From Knufia peltigerae (lineage: Eukaryota; Ascomycota; Eurotiomycetes; Chaetothyriales; Trichomeriaceae), in the NCBI GenBank assembly GCA_030247855.1, contig JAPDRN010000102.1, positions 62,001-126,000 on the forward strand: a DNA stretch of 64,000 nt. Direction: 5' to 3'. A program made the translations under genes and the position numbers. How positions within the stretch are numbered: position 1 is the stretch's first letter; the number at the start of each line of letters is the position of its first letter. Positions 33,753-44,868 of this stretch are shown here, piece after piece. Under the pieces are notes generated by a model. The model was not told where the DNA came from and ran no database searches. It saw only the letters and a list, made by a program, of their open reading frames with translations.

Positions 33753-34862
33753 TCAGTCAAACACCATCTTTTGGCCCTTACTCTCGATGATGGCGCCGGT
33801 CAATCTCTGCACCGTCTCCTCTGCGTATTTTCCGCCGGCTCTTTTCCTGTTGGCCCTCTTCTCCTCAGAAGACTTTGGCGTCGAGACTCCCTCGTCGTCG
33901 ACTTCTCTTATTGCCTCGTCTTGCTGGCCATCGTCATCTGCAGCACGAGTACCCTTCGCGTTCTTTCCAAACCTCTTCTGGTACCGTGTTGCTTTGTCTT
34001 CAGCAAACTCCATTCTTAGCTTCCGACCGTTGATCTTTCCGAGCCATATTCTATGTTTGTCTAATCTTGTCCCCGACGACGAGCTCGTCGAGGTCTCTCC
34101 AGCCTCTACCCACCCTCGCATGGCTGCCTCGGCGGATGCCAATTGCTCAAATTCTATCCACGCGAAGCCTTTACATTTCCCACTGTCCTCGAATGTAGCC
34201 ATATGAGTATGAGAAATAGGCCCACATGCTTCGAAATGGCTCTCGAGATCTTCCACTGTCGTATCGAAATCCAGGTTGCCGACAAAGATCCGTTTGCTGG
34301 CTGCCTTGGTCTGTACTTCTTCCTGATCCTTTTTACGATCAGGCCTGCCTCCGAAATCTTTTGCATTCTTGATCAGCACTCGCCGTCCTCCTAGGAGACC
34401 TTCACTCAACTGGAGTGCTGCACCGAGTGAGTCTTCAGTTGAGAAATCCACGTAGCTGAAGCCTTTATTCATTGCTTTGCCGTGCTTCGGTGGTCCCTGA
34501 GGAAGGTGAACTCTTGTGATATGGTCCTGATGAACAAGGCCTTTGGACTTCTCGGTCAAGAATCTGATAAGATCATCCTTGGTCGTGGTGAATGTCAAGT
34601 TTCCAATCCAAATTCCGTAAGGCGACCTTTTTGGCGGATCTTGAGACGAGGGTGCTGGCGTCGAAGTTGTTTGTGAACTAGACTCTACCCCTTTTAAGTC
34701 GTCCTTTGTCGCCGATTTGACTCTTTTGGCTCTTCGCAGAGCCTTCTTTGATGGTGGCTCCGGGGCATCGACATCAATCTCAATTTCTGCTGCCTCAGCA
34801 TTTCTCTTGCGACTTTGAATCTCTTCCTGGGATAGTACGGTCTCAACATCAGTGGTGCTCAT
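33753..34862 (-). CDS. NOP13: Nucleolar RNA-binding protein, two RRMs (Nop13-like)
   Basis: Intronless, 369 residues from the ATG at 34862. The frame opens seven codons earlier with a non-ATG codon. A Lys-rich acidic N-terminus leads to RRM1 (about 80-165), with RNP2 YGIWIGNLTF and RNP1 KGFSYVDF. RRM2 (about 185-290) has RIFVGNLDF and KGFAWIEF. A basic tail ends in an AEETVQRLTGAIIES motif. Domain spacing matches yeast Nop13, a nucleolar pre-ribosome-associated protein. The precise role in 60S maturation is inferred from that relationship. It is divergent from the IEC3 gene, with only 299 bp between start codons. Confidence 0.82.
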   Translation of the reverse strand: MSTTDVETVLSQEEIQSRKRNAEAAEIEIDVDAPEPPSKKALRRAKRVKSATKDDLKGVESSSQTTSTPAPSSQDPPKRSPYGIWIGNLTFTTTKDDLIRFLTEKSKGLVHQDHITRVHLPQGPPKHGKAMNKGFSYVDFSTEDSLGAALQLSEGLLGGRRVLIKNAKDFGGRPDRKKDQEEVQTKAASKRIFVGNLDFDTTVEDLESHFEACGPISHTHMATFEDSGKCKGFAWIEFEQLASAEAAMRGWVEAGETSTSSSSGTRLDKHRIWLGKINGRKLRMEFAEDKATRYQKRFGKNAKGTRAADDDGQQDEAIREVDDEGVSTPKSSEEKRANRKRAGGKYAEETVQRLTGAIIESKGQKMVFD

Positions 34863-35161
34863 TGTTATTGTACACTGCTGCAATATCTCTTGCTTATTTT
34901 TGTCAAAGAGAATTGATGATCGACCGGCAGATATATGAGAAAAGTCTAGAATTTATTCACGGGAAGTTGAATCGACATTGATTATACCGAAGAATAGCCG
35001 GCACTGCGCTCACCCTCACTCTGAGTCTCGTACCATCTACTGTGAACATCCTTTGAACACAATCTATCTCACAAGCCGCTACGAAAGCCTTGACACAATC
35101 GCGTCGCAGAGAATTCGTTCCAGTTCAGCAACGCCACAGCCATTCTCACGACATTACAAAG
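34863..35161. promoter_or_regulatory. Compact bidirectional promoter, NOP13 / IEC3
   Basis: 299 bp between divergent start codons of two nuclear genes. Both promoters must lie here. No individual element is claimed. Confidence 0.55.
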
Positions 35162-36301
35162 ATGTCTACAACAGGTCCTCCGGAGGCCCTCCCTGTGACC
35201 GAGCAAGCCAGTCTTCCTGACACTACTGTCGCCTCCAGGAAATCTTACCGGTGAAACGAAATTTCGTGTAGTAATTTGCTAGCTGCTAACACAATGAGAC
35301 AGGCGCAAGTACCGCAAGATCATGGTCACATTCGAAGAGAAGATGAGGGAGAGCACATCTTTGTTCAAAGAGGAACAACGACTGCAGGACATCTCGCAGC
35401 GTTTGACAGAGCAGACCGAGTAAGATGCTTTGAGCAAGTCGTGATCTAGGAGCTAACAGTTAATCACAGTCAACTCCTTCAGTTGTTGACAGAGCTAAAT
35501 TCTTGCCCTCAAGTGCCTCCACGGCTGCGCTATAACCTCGAATCGTCGTCCAAGCATGATCCTGCCGAAGCACCAGTACTTGGTGCAACGACCGAAGATG
35601 AAGGTCATCTCACCCTGCGAAAAGCGAGGAGTCAATTGCAAGCTGGGGAAATCGACCTTGAGCATTATCGAAAGGTGGAAAAGTCGTTACTCAAATCAGA
35701 GGCATTCGCTCCAAAGCGATCATACCTGGGACTAGTTGCAGAGACGACTCTGCCTCAGCCCAGGGATAAGGCGAAGCCTGGACCAGAAGCCGCCGCACCA
35801 GGATTCCTGTCCGTCGCGCAAGAAGAGCAGTACCTAGACTCTCTAGACGCGTTTCTGGACAACACTACTACAAATCCTCGATCGCACGCAGCCAACGGTC
35901 TAGGAAACCGAAATGCAGAGAAAACTACAGAACGGGAACGGGAGATGCAATTAAAGAATCCTGTTTCGGTATACAATTGGCTTCGCAAGCATCAGCCACA
36001 GGTATTTCTTCAAGACAATGAACCTGCTACTGAAAAAGCAGCCCGTCCTGCAGGATCAAGAAGCTCTGCCCGCAAGTCAACAAGCAAAGATGTAGTCAAG
36101 CAGGAGCAAGATCTGTATGACGAAGATGGGATTGCCTCAGAAGTGGCCTCTTCGGCGCGAGGAAAACGCAAGAGAGATGACGATGGGGGCTATCGTCCAA
36201 AGGGAGGCAACTCACGCGGCACCAAACGCAGAAAGGACCCCAAGGAAGATTCTAGTGGTCGAAATAAACGAGTCAAGAAGCTTTCAACAGACGCGAGATA
36301 G
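35162..36301 (+). CDS. iec3: INO80 chromatin-remodelling subunit, Iec3 family
   Basis: Three exons, 35162-35250, 35303-35419 and 35470-36301, give 345 residues. The first two introns are about 50 nt with clear GCTAAC branch sites. The N-terminal helical region (SYRRKYRKIMVTFEEKMRES, then RLQDISQRLTEQTDQLLQLL) is the Iec3/Ies3 signature domain. A conserved middle segment, LTLRKARSQLQAGEIDLEHY, runs near 120. The C-terminus is basic, with nuclear-localisation-like clusters such as GKRKRDDD and TKRRKDPK. Iec3 is a fungal INO80 component described in fission yeast, where the complex slides nucleosomes. Exon 1 is only 29 codons and would be lost by single-exon calling. Confidence 0.85.
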
Positions 36302-36858
36302 ACGAGAGCCAAGGATGAATTGTTTGAGGTATTTTGCACATGTATTATTATATCAAGGAGCATACGGAAAGGTAGCGGGCGGATGGAATTATCATGTGGC
36401 GCCGGGAGAGCCAACGCCTCATGGAGTTCCCCTTGTGATCCGAAGACATGAGCAAACAGTATCATGACCGGCGCGAGAAAATACAGGAGAATTAATTTCA
36501 TAACAGTCTCTGACTTCATATGCGTAATGTAACGAGATGAGAAAGATTATGTCAGATGCCAGAAATGCCAACTCCCTGCTGCCAGGACCAGCCTGCGGTG
36601 TCTGTGGTTTTCGCTCGCTCGCCGGTTTCATAAAAACATCCGGACCTTCGCGTTTTCCTCACCCTTCTCGGCATGTTTAGTGTCTCTCCTCCGACCGACG
36701 AATGCATATCCCTTTATGACTTGCAGCATTCAGAACCCTGCACACCTGCTTCCAATCCAACTTCTCTTGATACGCTACCCCTCTTCCTTACCGTGACGCG
36801 CCTTTGATCACTTCTTTTCTATCATGTCCTGAATGACACGAGGTCGTCACAGGTCGGG
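36302..36858. other. Intergenic, IEC3 3' / OSH3-like promoter
   Basis: About 560 bp with pyrimidine-rich tracts before the next start. No gene is seen. Confidence 0.5.
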
Positions 36859-39845
36859 ATGGCCGGACTTGAACAGATTGAAGTTCACTCGCGGGTGCGC
36901 TGCCTCTGCTGTGTTGCTAGCATTCTGAAGCCTTGTTGCTGACCATGTTCACATAGAACTATCTTGTACGTTGGATCAACGTCAAACAAGAATATACAAT
37001 CGGCTGGACCATCCTTCCTCAGAAAAAGTCTATCAACTTTGGCTTGTTCAAACACCCCGGGCCTCTGTCAAATCTACATTCCTCCTCAACTTCCCTCGCT
37101 CCTCCTTCTCCTAACCCCTCCGCTGTTGACGAGGACAAGCCAGAAATCAATTCCACCGCGATAGAGAAGCTCACTGGGATTGGCCTCAAACAAATCAAGT
37201 GGGTGGGAAAATGTGAAGCTGACAGGGTCACCCATGGCAAACATGAAGTACGCCTCGGAGAAGGTGGCAATTACGCGCTTGTATTCGACAACACCTTCTC
37301 GAAGAGCATATCAAAGACAGCGACCGTCTTTTTGCTCACCTATCCCACCGCATGCCAGACTCAGATCCAATTTGGCGCGCAACCACAGCAGGGCCAATCT
37401 ATGGCCTCCGCCATGGCCATTGCTTCCGCTTCGGGACCTTTGTTCAGGAGAAGCCCAAAGTTGAGGGCCAAGGACAAAGAGTCGGTAGACTCTCTTCGAC
37501 AGACGTCGACGAACCAGTCAGCCAATGGAAGTATTCCGCCTGTCGCAGAAGGGTTGAGGCTGGATTCTTCTTCTATTCATACAGGTGTACTCCAGAAGCG
37601 CAGGCGTAAGAAACACCAGGGCTATGCGCGGCGGTTCTTTTGTTTGGACTATACCTCTTCTACACTATCATACTATCGCGATAGAAGCTCTTCTGCTCTA
37701 AGAGGTGCTATACCCTTATCATTGGCTGCCATATCGGCGAACTCGAAGTCGCGCGAAATAACCATTGATTCCGGAGCTGAAATATGGCATCTCAAGGCCA
37801 ATAATGAAGCAGACTTTGAGGCTTGGAAGCGGGCCTTGGAGACGGCCGCTCGAATTATGCTGCAGACTCACACTCCGGGTGATAGACTGCAGATTGACAC
37901 CGGCAAGGAAGGCTCTGGTGAAGGCGCAAGCAACCTTGATGACCGGGAATGGATTCGATTAGAGACGTTGCTGAGCCGTATCTCGGGTACGAGAGATGCT
38001 GTTCGGAGACTTTGTCTGGACACATTGGCGCAAAGCTTGCCTCCCCCTTCACCTCGATTAGGGTCGACTTCTGCAGGTTCTACTCCGACGGATGGGCCAC
38101 CACTCGACGACTATTTCAAGCAAGATGACCGAAAGCCATTCTGGAAGAGGAAGCCTAGCGCGGCTAACAGCCAAACAAACATATTCAAACGCAGTGTTTC
38201 TGCCCAGCTCGCCGTGCCCGCTCCCGGCATCGAACCAGTCTTGCGAAGTGGCTTACCATCTCCGCAAGCACTTCCCAATGGTCACGGCAGACCCCAACTG
38301 CCCCACGAAGAAAGCATGCATGACCATTGCAAGGCGGTGTTGCACGACCTGGATTCGGTTGTGAGCGAATTTTCTACCCTCATCACAGAGACCAAGATCC
38401 GGAGAACAACACCACCTAAGTCTGCCGTGTCTCGACTGAGTCTTCAATCCGTGGAATCTCAGGAATATTTCGACGCCGAGGACACTTCTCGCGTCCTCAA
38501 TGTTCATTCCGATACTGACCACGAGGCTACGGATGAGGGTACTGGCGAGGATGAGGATTCAGCCACGAGTAGCGACATTGGTGAAGATTCGTTAGGAGTC
38601 GTAAATTGGAAGTCTGGAAGTGTTTCGACATTTCTCCCTCCCCAGTCGAAGACCTTGGCTCCTTTGCCGTTGCCGCCGGTACCGCGTCGAAGTCAGATAG
38701 CACCGCCAACTATCATGCCGCCCAGTTTGATCGGCTTTCTCCGGAAAAATGTTGGGAAAGATTTGTCGACGATATCGATGCCAGTGTCTGCAAATGAGCC
38801 TTTATCACTGCTTCAGAGGGCGGCGGAGCAGCTAGAATACTCTCAGCTTCTAGATACTGCCGACAAGACGCACGATGTCTTCGAACGATTGATGTACGTC
38901 ACGGCTTTTGCCGTATCATCCTTGTCGAATTCTCGCGTCAAGGAGAGATCAATACGAAAGCCTTTTAATCCTATGTTGGGCGAGACTTACGAATTGATCC
39001 GAGAAGATCGAGGCTTCCGGTTTCTTGGAGAGAAGGTTTCACACCGCCCGGTGCAACTTGCATTCCACGCCGAGTCAAGTCAATGGACATTTACCCAGTC
39101 CCCTCTGCCATCACAAAAATTCTGGGGCAAGTCGTCGGAGATTATCACCGAGGGCAAAGCGCGGCTAGTGCTTCATAGTAGCGGCGACACTTATAGCTGG
39201 TCTGCAGCCACATGTTTCCTGCGCAACATCATTGCTGGAGAAAAGTACGTCGAGCCGGTTGGAAGTATGACCATCGTCAACGAAAGCTCAGGACACAAGG
39301 CGGTGGTATCCTTCAAAGCTAAAGGCATGTTTTCTGGTCGCAGTGAGGATGTTGAGGTGCAGACCTTTGACGAACATGGCCAGGACTTGGCCATCGGACT
39401 CAGCGGGACCTGGACCAACGCGCTCCAACTCAAGGAGCCCGGCAAGGTCGCTCGGTCTACGATTTGGTCCGTTGGGCCATTAGTTGACAATGCACCAAAG
39501 CATTACGGAATGACACTGTTTGCGGCCCAACTCAACGAGATAACTAAACTCGAACATGGAAAGCTACCGCCAACGGATAGTCGACTCCGACCTGATCAAC
39601 AAGCCCTGGAACAAGGGGACCATGATAGTGCGGAGAGTTTGAAAAATCAACTTGAGGAGGCACAAAGGGCCCGGCGCAGAGAGATGGAGGGCAACGGTGA
39701 ATCCTGGGAAGCGCGATGGTTTTCCAAAGTAGAACTTGGAGACGAAGTTGTTTGGAAATTGAAGACTGGCAAAGAAGGCTACTGGGAAGAGCGAGCGCGG
39801 GATGAGTGGACTGGAGTGACACCGGTGCTCGAAGTAGGACGATGA
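36859..39845 (+). CDS. OSH3: Oxysterol-binding protein, Osh3-like (GOLD-PH-FFAT-ORD)
   Basis: Two exons, 36859-36894 (12 codons) and 36957-39845, give 974 residues. The tiny first exon, MAGLEQIEVHSR, completes the GOLD domain, which continues into NYLVRWINVKQEYTIGWTIL. A PH domain spans about 221-313. A FFAT-type ER-anchor motif, QEYFDAEDT, lies near 515-522. The OSBP-related lipid-transfer domain fills about 600-960, with PFNPMLGETYEL and the signature region EKVSHRPV (704-711). The signature differs from the classical EQVSHHPP. Osh3-type proteins work at ER-plasma-membrane contacts, binding phosphoinositide and the ER protein Scs2/VAP. Domain order and length support the orthology. Confidence 0.92.
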
Positions 39846-41337
39846 GGACGAGACTTGATGGGAGCGAATATCCTCGTATGAATCTGGGCTGTATTTTTTT
39901 TTGAACTTGTTAGTACGGATACTCTGTAGAATATTATACTTCCATGTGTTCCCAGTGATCTATGTCCGCGAATGCAGATCTCATGTACGGAGTACGGGGG
40001 CTAGGACTGTGTGAACATCCCATATCATCTCTTCCAAGCGCTACTAATGCACTATTTTAGAACAACACTACGGAGTACAGAGAACGAGCAGTCTCCAACC
40101 TAAGATTAGAGGAGAGGTGTGAGGAGATGGATGCATGCCCAACATCTGGACCGGACTCTGGAGAAGATACCCCGTATTCATGTTTAAATTGGGCGCATGT
40201 CTATCACTGTCCCTGCATCTGTCTCCTTGACCCCTACGAGTACTTGGGATATCATACCGAGTATTGACAGGTGCTTTTCTGTGGAGCTCATGGCTGGTAG
40301 TCTGAAGCTGCCCACCGAAAAGGTGACTGCTCCAATTGAAAGAGCCTCCAGTCCACGTTCCGCTCTGATTGTAACTTGTACAATATGAGTTAAAGTCGAC
40401 TTCTTCGTCTCCGTTACCTACATCACCATCCAATCACTTTAATTCACCGGGCCGGACACTCTCCATTCAGCCCGGCTCAACGTTACCGTTAGATTCGATC
40501 TTGTTAAAATAAGCGACCACAGGTTTTTTCTTCTTGATGCGGAACTGCCGTTGATGTCATGAATGGTTCATCAACGAGACCAAATCAATTCGCCCTGGAT
40601 CCTTTCGCGACGGCCCCGTCAAACTATGTACGAGTAGGTCACCTTCACTTCTATCTGACAGGCGCAAACTCATTACCGAGATCGCTCCTCCTGGATCACA
40701 TAATACTTCGAAACCATCTCTACGTCCGAACTGACCCTCTGCTCACATTTCCATATCCTCCCTGCTACCTAGACATATACACTTCCCGAACTACTAGTAC
40801 CATATCTGCGAATTCACGTATTTCCAGGTCCACCACACTGAATCTCATCTCTGTGCGCTCTTTCTGCCCGCCAGCTCGATTATCGTGCACTGTCTGCCAT
40901 CTGGCCCGAGCAACCACGTTTTTCAATTTCTGCTCAAGACCTCACAAACTCTTCAAGCAAAGCTCTCGCCACAACCGCAGAGCCATTTACGGGTATCAGA
41001 TCGAGTCCGAGGTCATCGAACAAGAGCGAAGTCCCCCAGTTTTGCCAAGTCCATCATTAAGGCACCGATCCGGCGAGGCTCAGATCCATGGTACAACCTT
41101 GACGAACCGAACCATCGTCGTAACTTGAGTCATTTTTACAGTTTCTTCTTCTTCTGCAGCATGTCTTTGGTGAAAATTCTCTTCTACACCCGATCAACAT
41201 CAACAGCCATCGTCCCCATCTTATGACACTGAAATCAAGCGATAAATCGAACATCATACGACCGCCACACCAGCCCAGACCACGTTTGATACACGACTTC
41301 AGAGGAACCAAAACTCTCGACTCGAATAACCTTGACA
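39846..41337. other. Intergenic with motif pair, leader of next kinase
   Basis: 1.5 kb. It contains a pair of TACGGAGTA sites and a C/T-rich stretch of several hundred bp before the kinase start, compatible with a long 5' leader. An open frame of 189 codons at 40559 has no protein character and is not called. Confidence 0.5.
39986..40077. repeat. Two TACGGAGTA sites
   Basis: Exact copies at 39986-39994 and 40069-40077, same orientation, in noncoding DNA 140-230 bp after the OSH3-like stop. Confidence 0.7.
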
Positions 41338-42666
41338 ATGGTATTCATGGTCGACATGGATTCCAGTCCTCGTAATCCGATGCTCTTCGATCAGGGCTTG
41401 AGCACCCCTCCCACCACACCAACAACGGCGTGGAAAGAAAACTCCAAATCTCAGTTCAGCCATGGATCAGTCCCAGCTTCGGCGATGACTCCTCCTTCGT
41501 CGCCGTGGCTAAGCAAATCATCAGCTCCACCCTCTCTCATCACCCCGACACACGAAACACGACGTCCATCGAGCCAACTGAGCCGAAGTACCACAAATGA
41601 AGACTTATCACAGGAAACTTCCACTCCGCAATGCCCGTTCGACTTTGAGATCCTCAAGAACGAGCGTGGCCGTGACGCGACTTTTGGAAGTGGCGCCTGG
41701 TCCATTGTGTTTAAAGCCAGCACGCATCCCAGAACGTCGACATCTCTCGTTACACCACCCACTTCACCGACCACATCTCTCCCTGCGGTCGTCGCGGTCA
41801 AGAAACCCTGCCGGCGCGACGCCAATGCCATCCTCCGCACTGAGGCCCAGATTCTCTCTTACCTCCATACGGTACCGTGTTCGAACAAATACGTCGTGCC
41901 CTTCTACGGCACGACGGGACCCGACGGGTCAACTCTTGTCCTCGACGCCATTCCCTATAGTCTCGAAGACCACATCCGCAAATACGCGTACGAGGCCCGG
42001 GAAGAGCTCAAGTCCAGCCTGAGCACCATGCACGAACCCATCCTCGGCAGCGTGTCCCAGTGGCTGGACCTCGCCAACAGCCTCGTCTCGGGCCTCGCTT
42101 GGCTGCACAACATCGCATGCGTGGTCCACGGTGACGTCAAGCCCGGAAACGTCCTCCTACGACCTCGCGCGGGCGACTCTGTCGGGTCCGGAACACAGGC
42201 GATCGAAGGGTACGAGCCGGTGTATGCGGATTTCAGCTCGTCGACCCGTCTCGACGACGACACCATCACTCCGAACACCCTCGCCGCCGTGACGCGCGAA
42301 TACACCGCGCCCGAACTCCTGTCGTCCAAGGTCCTTCGCGACCCGAACAGCTGCGCCACGACGAGCAGCGACGTCTTCAGTCTCGCCGTGACGCTCCTCG
42401 TGGCGGTGACGGGCGAACTGCACGTGTACGGCGGGAGCGTGTTCCAGCGTCAACTGATGGCGACACAGGGTTGGCTCGTGCTGAGCCACGTGCGCAACGG
42501 CGAGCAGGGGAGTAGGGTACCCATGGGCGGCGTGGTGGAAAAGGTCCTGGAACGCGCGGTCCTCAAGGACGACCTCGAGAGGGTGAATGCTTTGGAGTGG
42601 TTGGAAATCGTGGAGCAGACCAAGACGAAGACGAAAACGACGAAGAAGAAGCATGACTTTCGATGA
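41338..42666 (+). CDS. Serine/threonine protein kinase, atypical DFG
   Basis: Intronless, 442 residues from the first ATG. The N-terminal 95 residues are Ser/Thr/Pro-rich. The kinase domain follows: glycine loop FGSGAWSIVF, catalytic lysine VAVKK, alpha-C glutamate in RTEAQILSYL, catalytic loop VVHGDVKPGNVLL (HGD instead of HRD) and metal-binding DFS instead of DFG. The APE-like motif is TAPELL, then DVFSLAVTLL. Catalytic Asp, Lys and Asn are all present, so activity is plausible. The overall look recalls small fungal kinases of unassigned family. The tail is Lys/Thr-rich. The coding GC content rises in its 3' half relative to neighbours. Target and pathway are unknown. Confidence 0.85.
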   Translation: MVFMVDMDSSPRNPMLFDQGLSTPPTTPTTAWKENSKSQFSHGSVPASAMTPPSSPWLSKSSAPPSLITPTHETRRPSSQLSRSTTNEDLSQETSTPQCPFDFEILKNERGRDATFGSGAWSIVFKASTHPRTSTSLVTPPTSPTTSLPAVVAVKKPCRRDANAILRTEAQILSYLHTVPCSNKYVVPFYGTTGPDGSTLVLDAIPYSLEDHIRKYAYEAREELKSSLSTMHEPILGSVSQWLDLANSLVSGLAWLHNIACVVHGDVKPGNVLLRPRAGDSVGSGTQAIEGYEPVYADFSSSTRLDDDTITPNTLAAVTREYTAPELLSSKVLRDPNSCATTSSDVFSLAVTLLVAVTGELHVYGGSVFQRQLMATQGWLVLSHVRNGEQGSRVPMGGVVEKVLERAVLKDDLERVNALEWLEIVEQTKTKTKTTKKKHDFR

Positions 42667-43097
42667 GATTTTACTTTACTCCCCGTACGGAGTGAGCGGA
42701 AGTGGAAATGGAAGTGTGTATGACCAATTAGCGAGGTGCCTGTTCCTTTATGGTTCTTTTGTTTTCTTTGATTGCGCTCAATGGCACGAACACGAAACGA
42801 GCGACGAATTTTCTCTTCTTTTCTTTTTTTTCCTCTTGAGAGTTTGCTTCAAGTGTCTGTTTTTGGGGGGTTCTGGATAATTCGATAGCCGGGGCGAAAC
42901 ACCCATGATTCAATTAGCAAAGAACAGGGTATGGTCGGGAATCAATGGCACTACTTATGGTAGTTGTGTATGGCAACACGGGTATCAATGGGAATGAAGT
43001 TCGGACATGAAACAACACGATGAACACATATGGACACGTAGCAACCAAGTTGTCTTATCTCCATTGTCTTGAAGTCCCTCGATGGTCTCGTCTAGTT
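42667..43097. other. Convergent 3' intergenic
   Basis: About 430 bp. It includes a near motif copy, TACGGAGTG, at about 42684 and a T-rich stretch near 42820. No gene is seen. Confidence 0.5.
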
Positions 43098-44699
43098 CTA
43101 TCGTGTCCTGACCATCTTGGCTTCTCGGTCGCTGTGTAGTGGTGTGTGTGCTGGTTTCGCGTCCCAAGTTTGCGATGGTGCCCATTCATACTCTCTCAAC
43201 TCGACGTGATAAGCAAGAAACCCCCCCCCCCCCTTCGTAGCTTGAAAGCCGTCAAGTTTCCATTCGTCACCTGCTGCAATACTCTGTCTGGCTAAGGGCT
43301 GTGCATGTAGGGAGACAACCCTTCCGGGGCGTGGTGGGGGGGCCGCGCCTGTAGGAACATGTGCTTTTTGAAGAACAGGCCGGCTACTGGGGTCCGAGAT
43401 GGTAGGACGTTGTTCTTCACTCCGAACAGCAACTATGACGTTGGGGGAGTCCATAACTAGTATAAACCGGGTGGGTTGACACTTTGGTGAGTTCTGACCC
43501 ATTGCAGCAGTTATTCAGTAATGACAAGAAGGGTCGGATACCTTGTTTGCGTTGTCTGGTAACCTTGTAACTCTTGTAATCGAAATATGAACCAAAAATA
43601 CCAACTGCCAGCGACAACAAGGCGATGATGGTGGCTATGGCGTCGGCAACCCCAAAAGAAGGACTCGGGTTGGCATCGAGGCATTGAAGGGCGGTGTTGT
43701 TCATGGTCATGTTCAAAGAGCTGGGATCGGAAAAGGAGTGCGAGATTTTGATCATACCAGGAAAAGTGTTTTCACAGTCGTAGATATTCGTACCTAGGGA
43801 GAGTGGTTTGTGTATATACACAGACTCTGGTATATAACATGATGGTAGTTTTGAGGAACATCATATCGATCAAATCAACATGGATGTTGGGATGTAATGA
43901 GATGTATAGTAGTTCTGAGAAAACATGGTGAGTTCAAATTTGGTTCTCTTAATGGATACAGGATAGCATAGCATGACCATCTCAACGTTGTTTCTTCCAA
44001 GGATATCAGGTTGGGGGCAATGCATAATGCTAGTAGTTTTGAAAAAGCGACACGGTCAATATCAATCTTGGATAGTTAGTTTTGTAGACGCCAGAACTCC
44101 CGACACAGCCTGAGAACATCACAGTAGTGACCTGCAGGTTGGCAGGGTACGAGTACAGGTAAATATATGATTGGACCTGCCACAGAGCCAGACAGCGGCC
44201 TTCATGCTGCGTGTTCCCTTTCATGATGCCCAATGGAAGAATTTGGTTTGGAAGGCAAGTCAGCATCGCGCCTTTTTTGTTGGCTTTTTTTCTTTCCATT
44301 ACTAGTTCATCGCTCCGTTCAGAATTTCTCGGGTGATTTACTTTCTCGTACTCTTTGCGCAATCTTTGCGCAACGCCATACGACCTTGATGGCGTCTTGC
44401 AAGACCCAAGGGAGTATTTTAGTCTGGACGAGGCTGCAAACGAACCCAACCGTATTCCAGTGGCCCATGACACCGTCGTGAATGAGGACTGTGTCGAGAC
44501 CGCATTTTGGTAGTACAACCCCCGAGACCCCATACTGGTTGAGTGAGTAATCTACTAGGTAGTTACCTGATGATTGAGCATTCAGAACTAAACATATGAT
44601 TGCTACCTTGGGGTATCCAACCGCATATATTCCAAAAATTGAACGTTGACCCGTGCATCCCGTATTCCTTGTTCTCAATTCTGTGTGTGAAATCAACAT
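43098..44699 (-). CDS. Fungal single-pass membrane protein, unknown function (tentative model)
   Basis: Tentative model. The last two exons are good: up to 43542, an 85-nt intron at 43457-43541, then 43456-43098. They carry one membrane helix, IATIIALLSLAVGIFGSYF, and a basic/proline-rich cytosolic tail. Upstream, two segments look protein-like. They contain VLPKCGLDTVLIHDGVMGHWN and ILPLGIMKGNTQHEGRCLAL. These can be joined by a 40-nt intron after 44353 and a 313-nt intron at 43794-44106. In-phase joining is possible, but neither intron is proven, and a frameshift would explain the first break equally well. The N-terminal part has several cysteines and may be extracellular. A signal peptide is not seen. 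The start at 44699 is the first in-frame ATG. The family is unnamed. Confidence 0.45.
43221..43233. repeat. Thirteen-base poly-C tract in coding sequence
   Basis: Reads as AAG plus four GGG codons (K-G-G-G-G) in the tail of the membrane protein at 43098. It is a slippage-prone homopolymer, and one base more or less would change the C-terminus. Confidence 0.75.
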
Positions 44700-44868
44700 T
44701 TCTTCAGTACTGACCCCTTGGGTATCATCACCATCATCCCACAACCGCGCGCATTACTCTTTTTTTTTGGGTTTTGTTGTCTGCGAGAGATATTGGTTGA
44801 ATTCTTCGGTACTGCAGCACCACCGGGGTATCATTATTACCATTACTGTTGTTTGTTACTCCTCCGTA

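Noticed and set aside
40559..41128. 189-codon open frame before the kinase
   Set aside because: Composition is that of a C/T-rich leader, with no domain and no relatives recognised.
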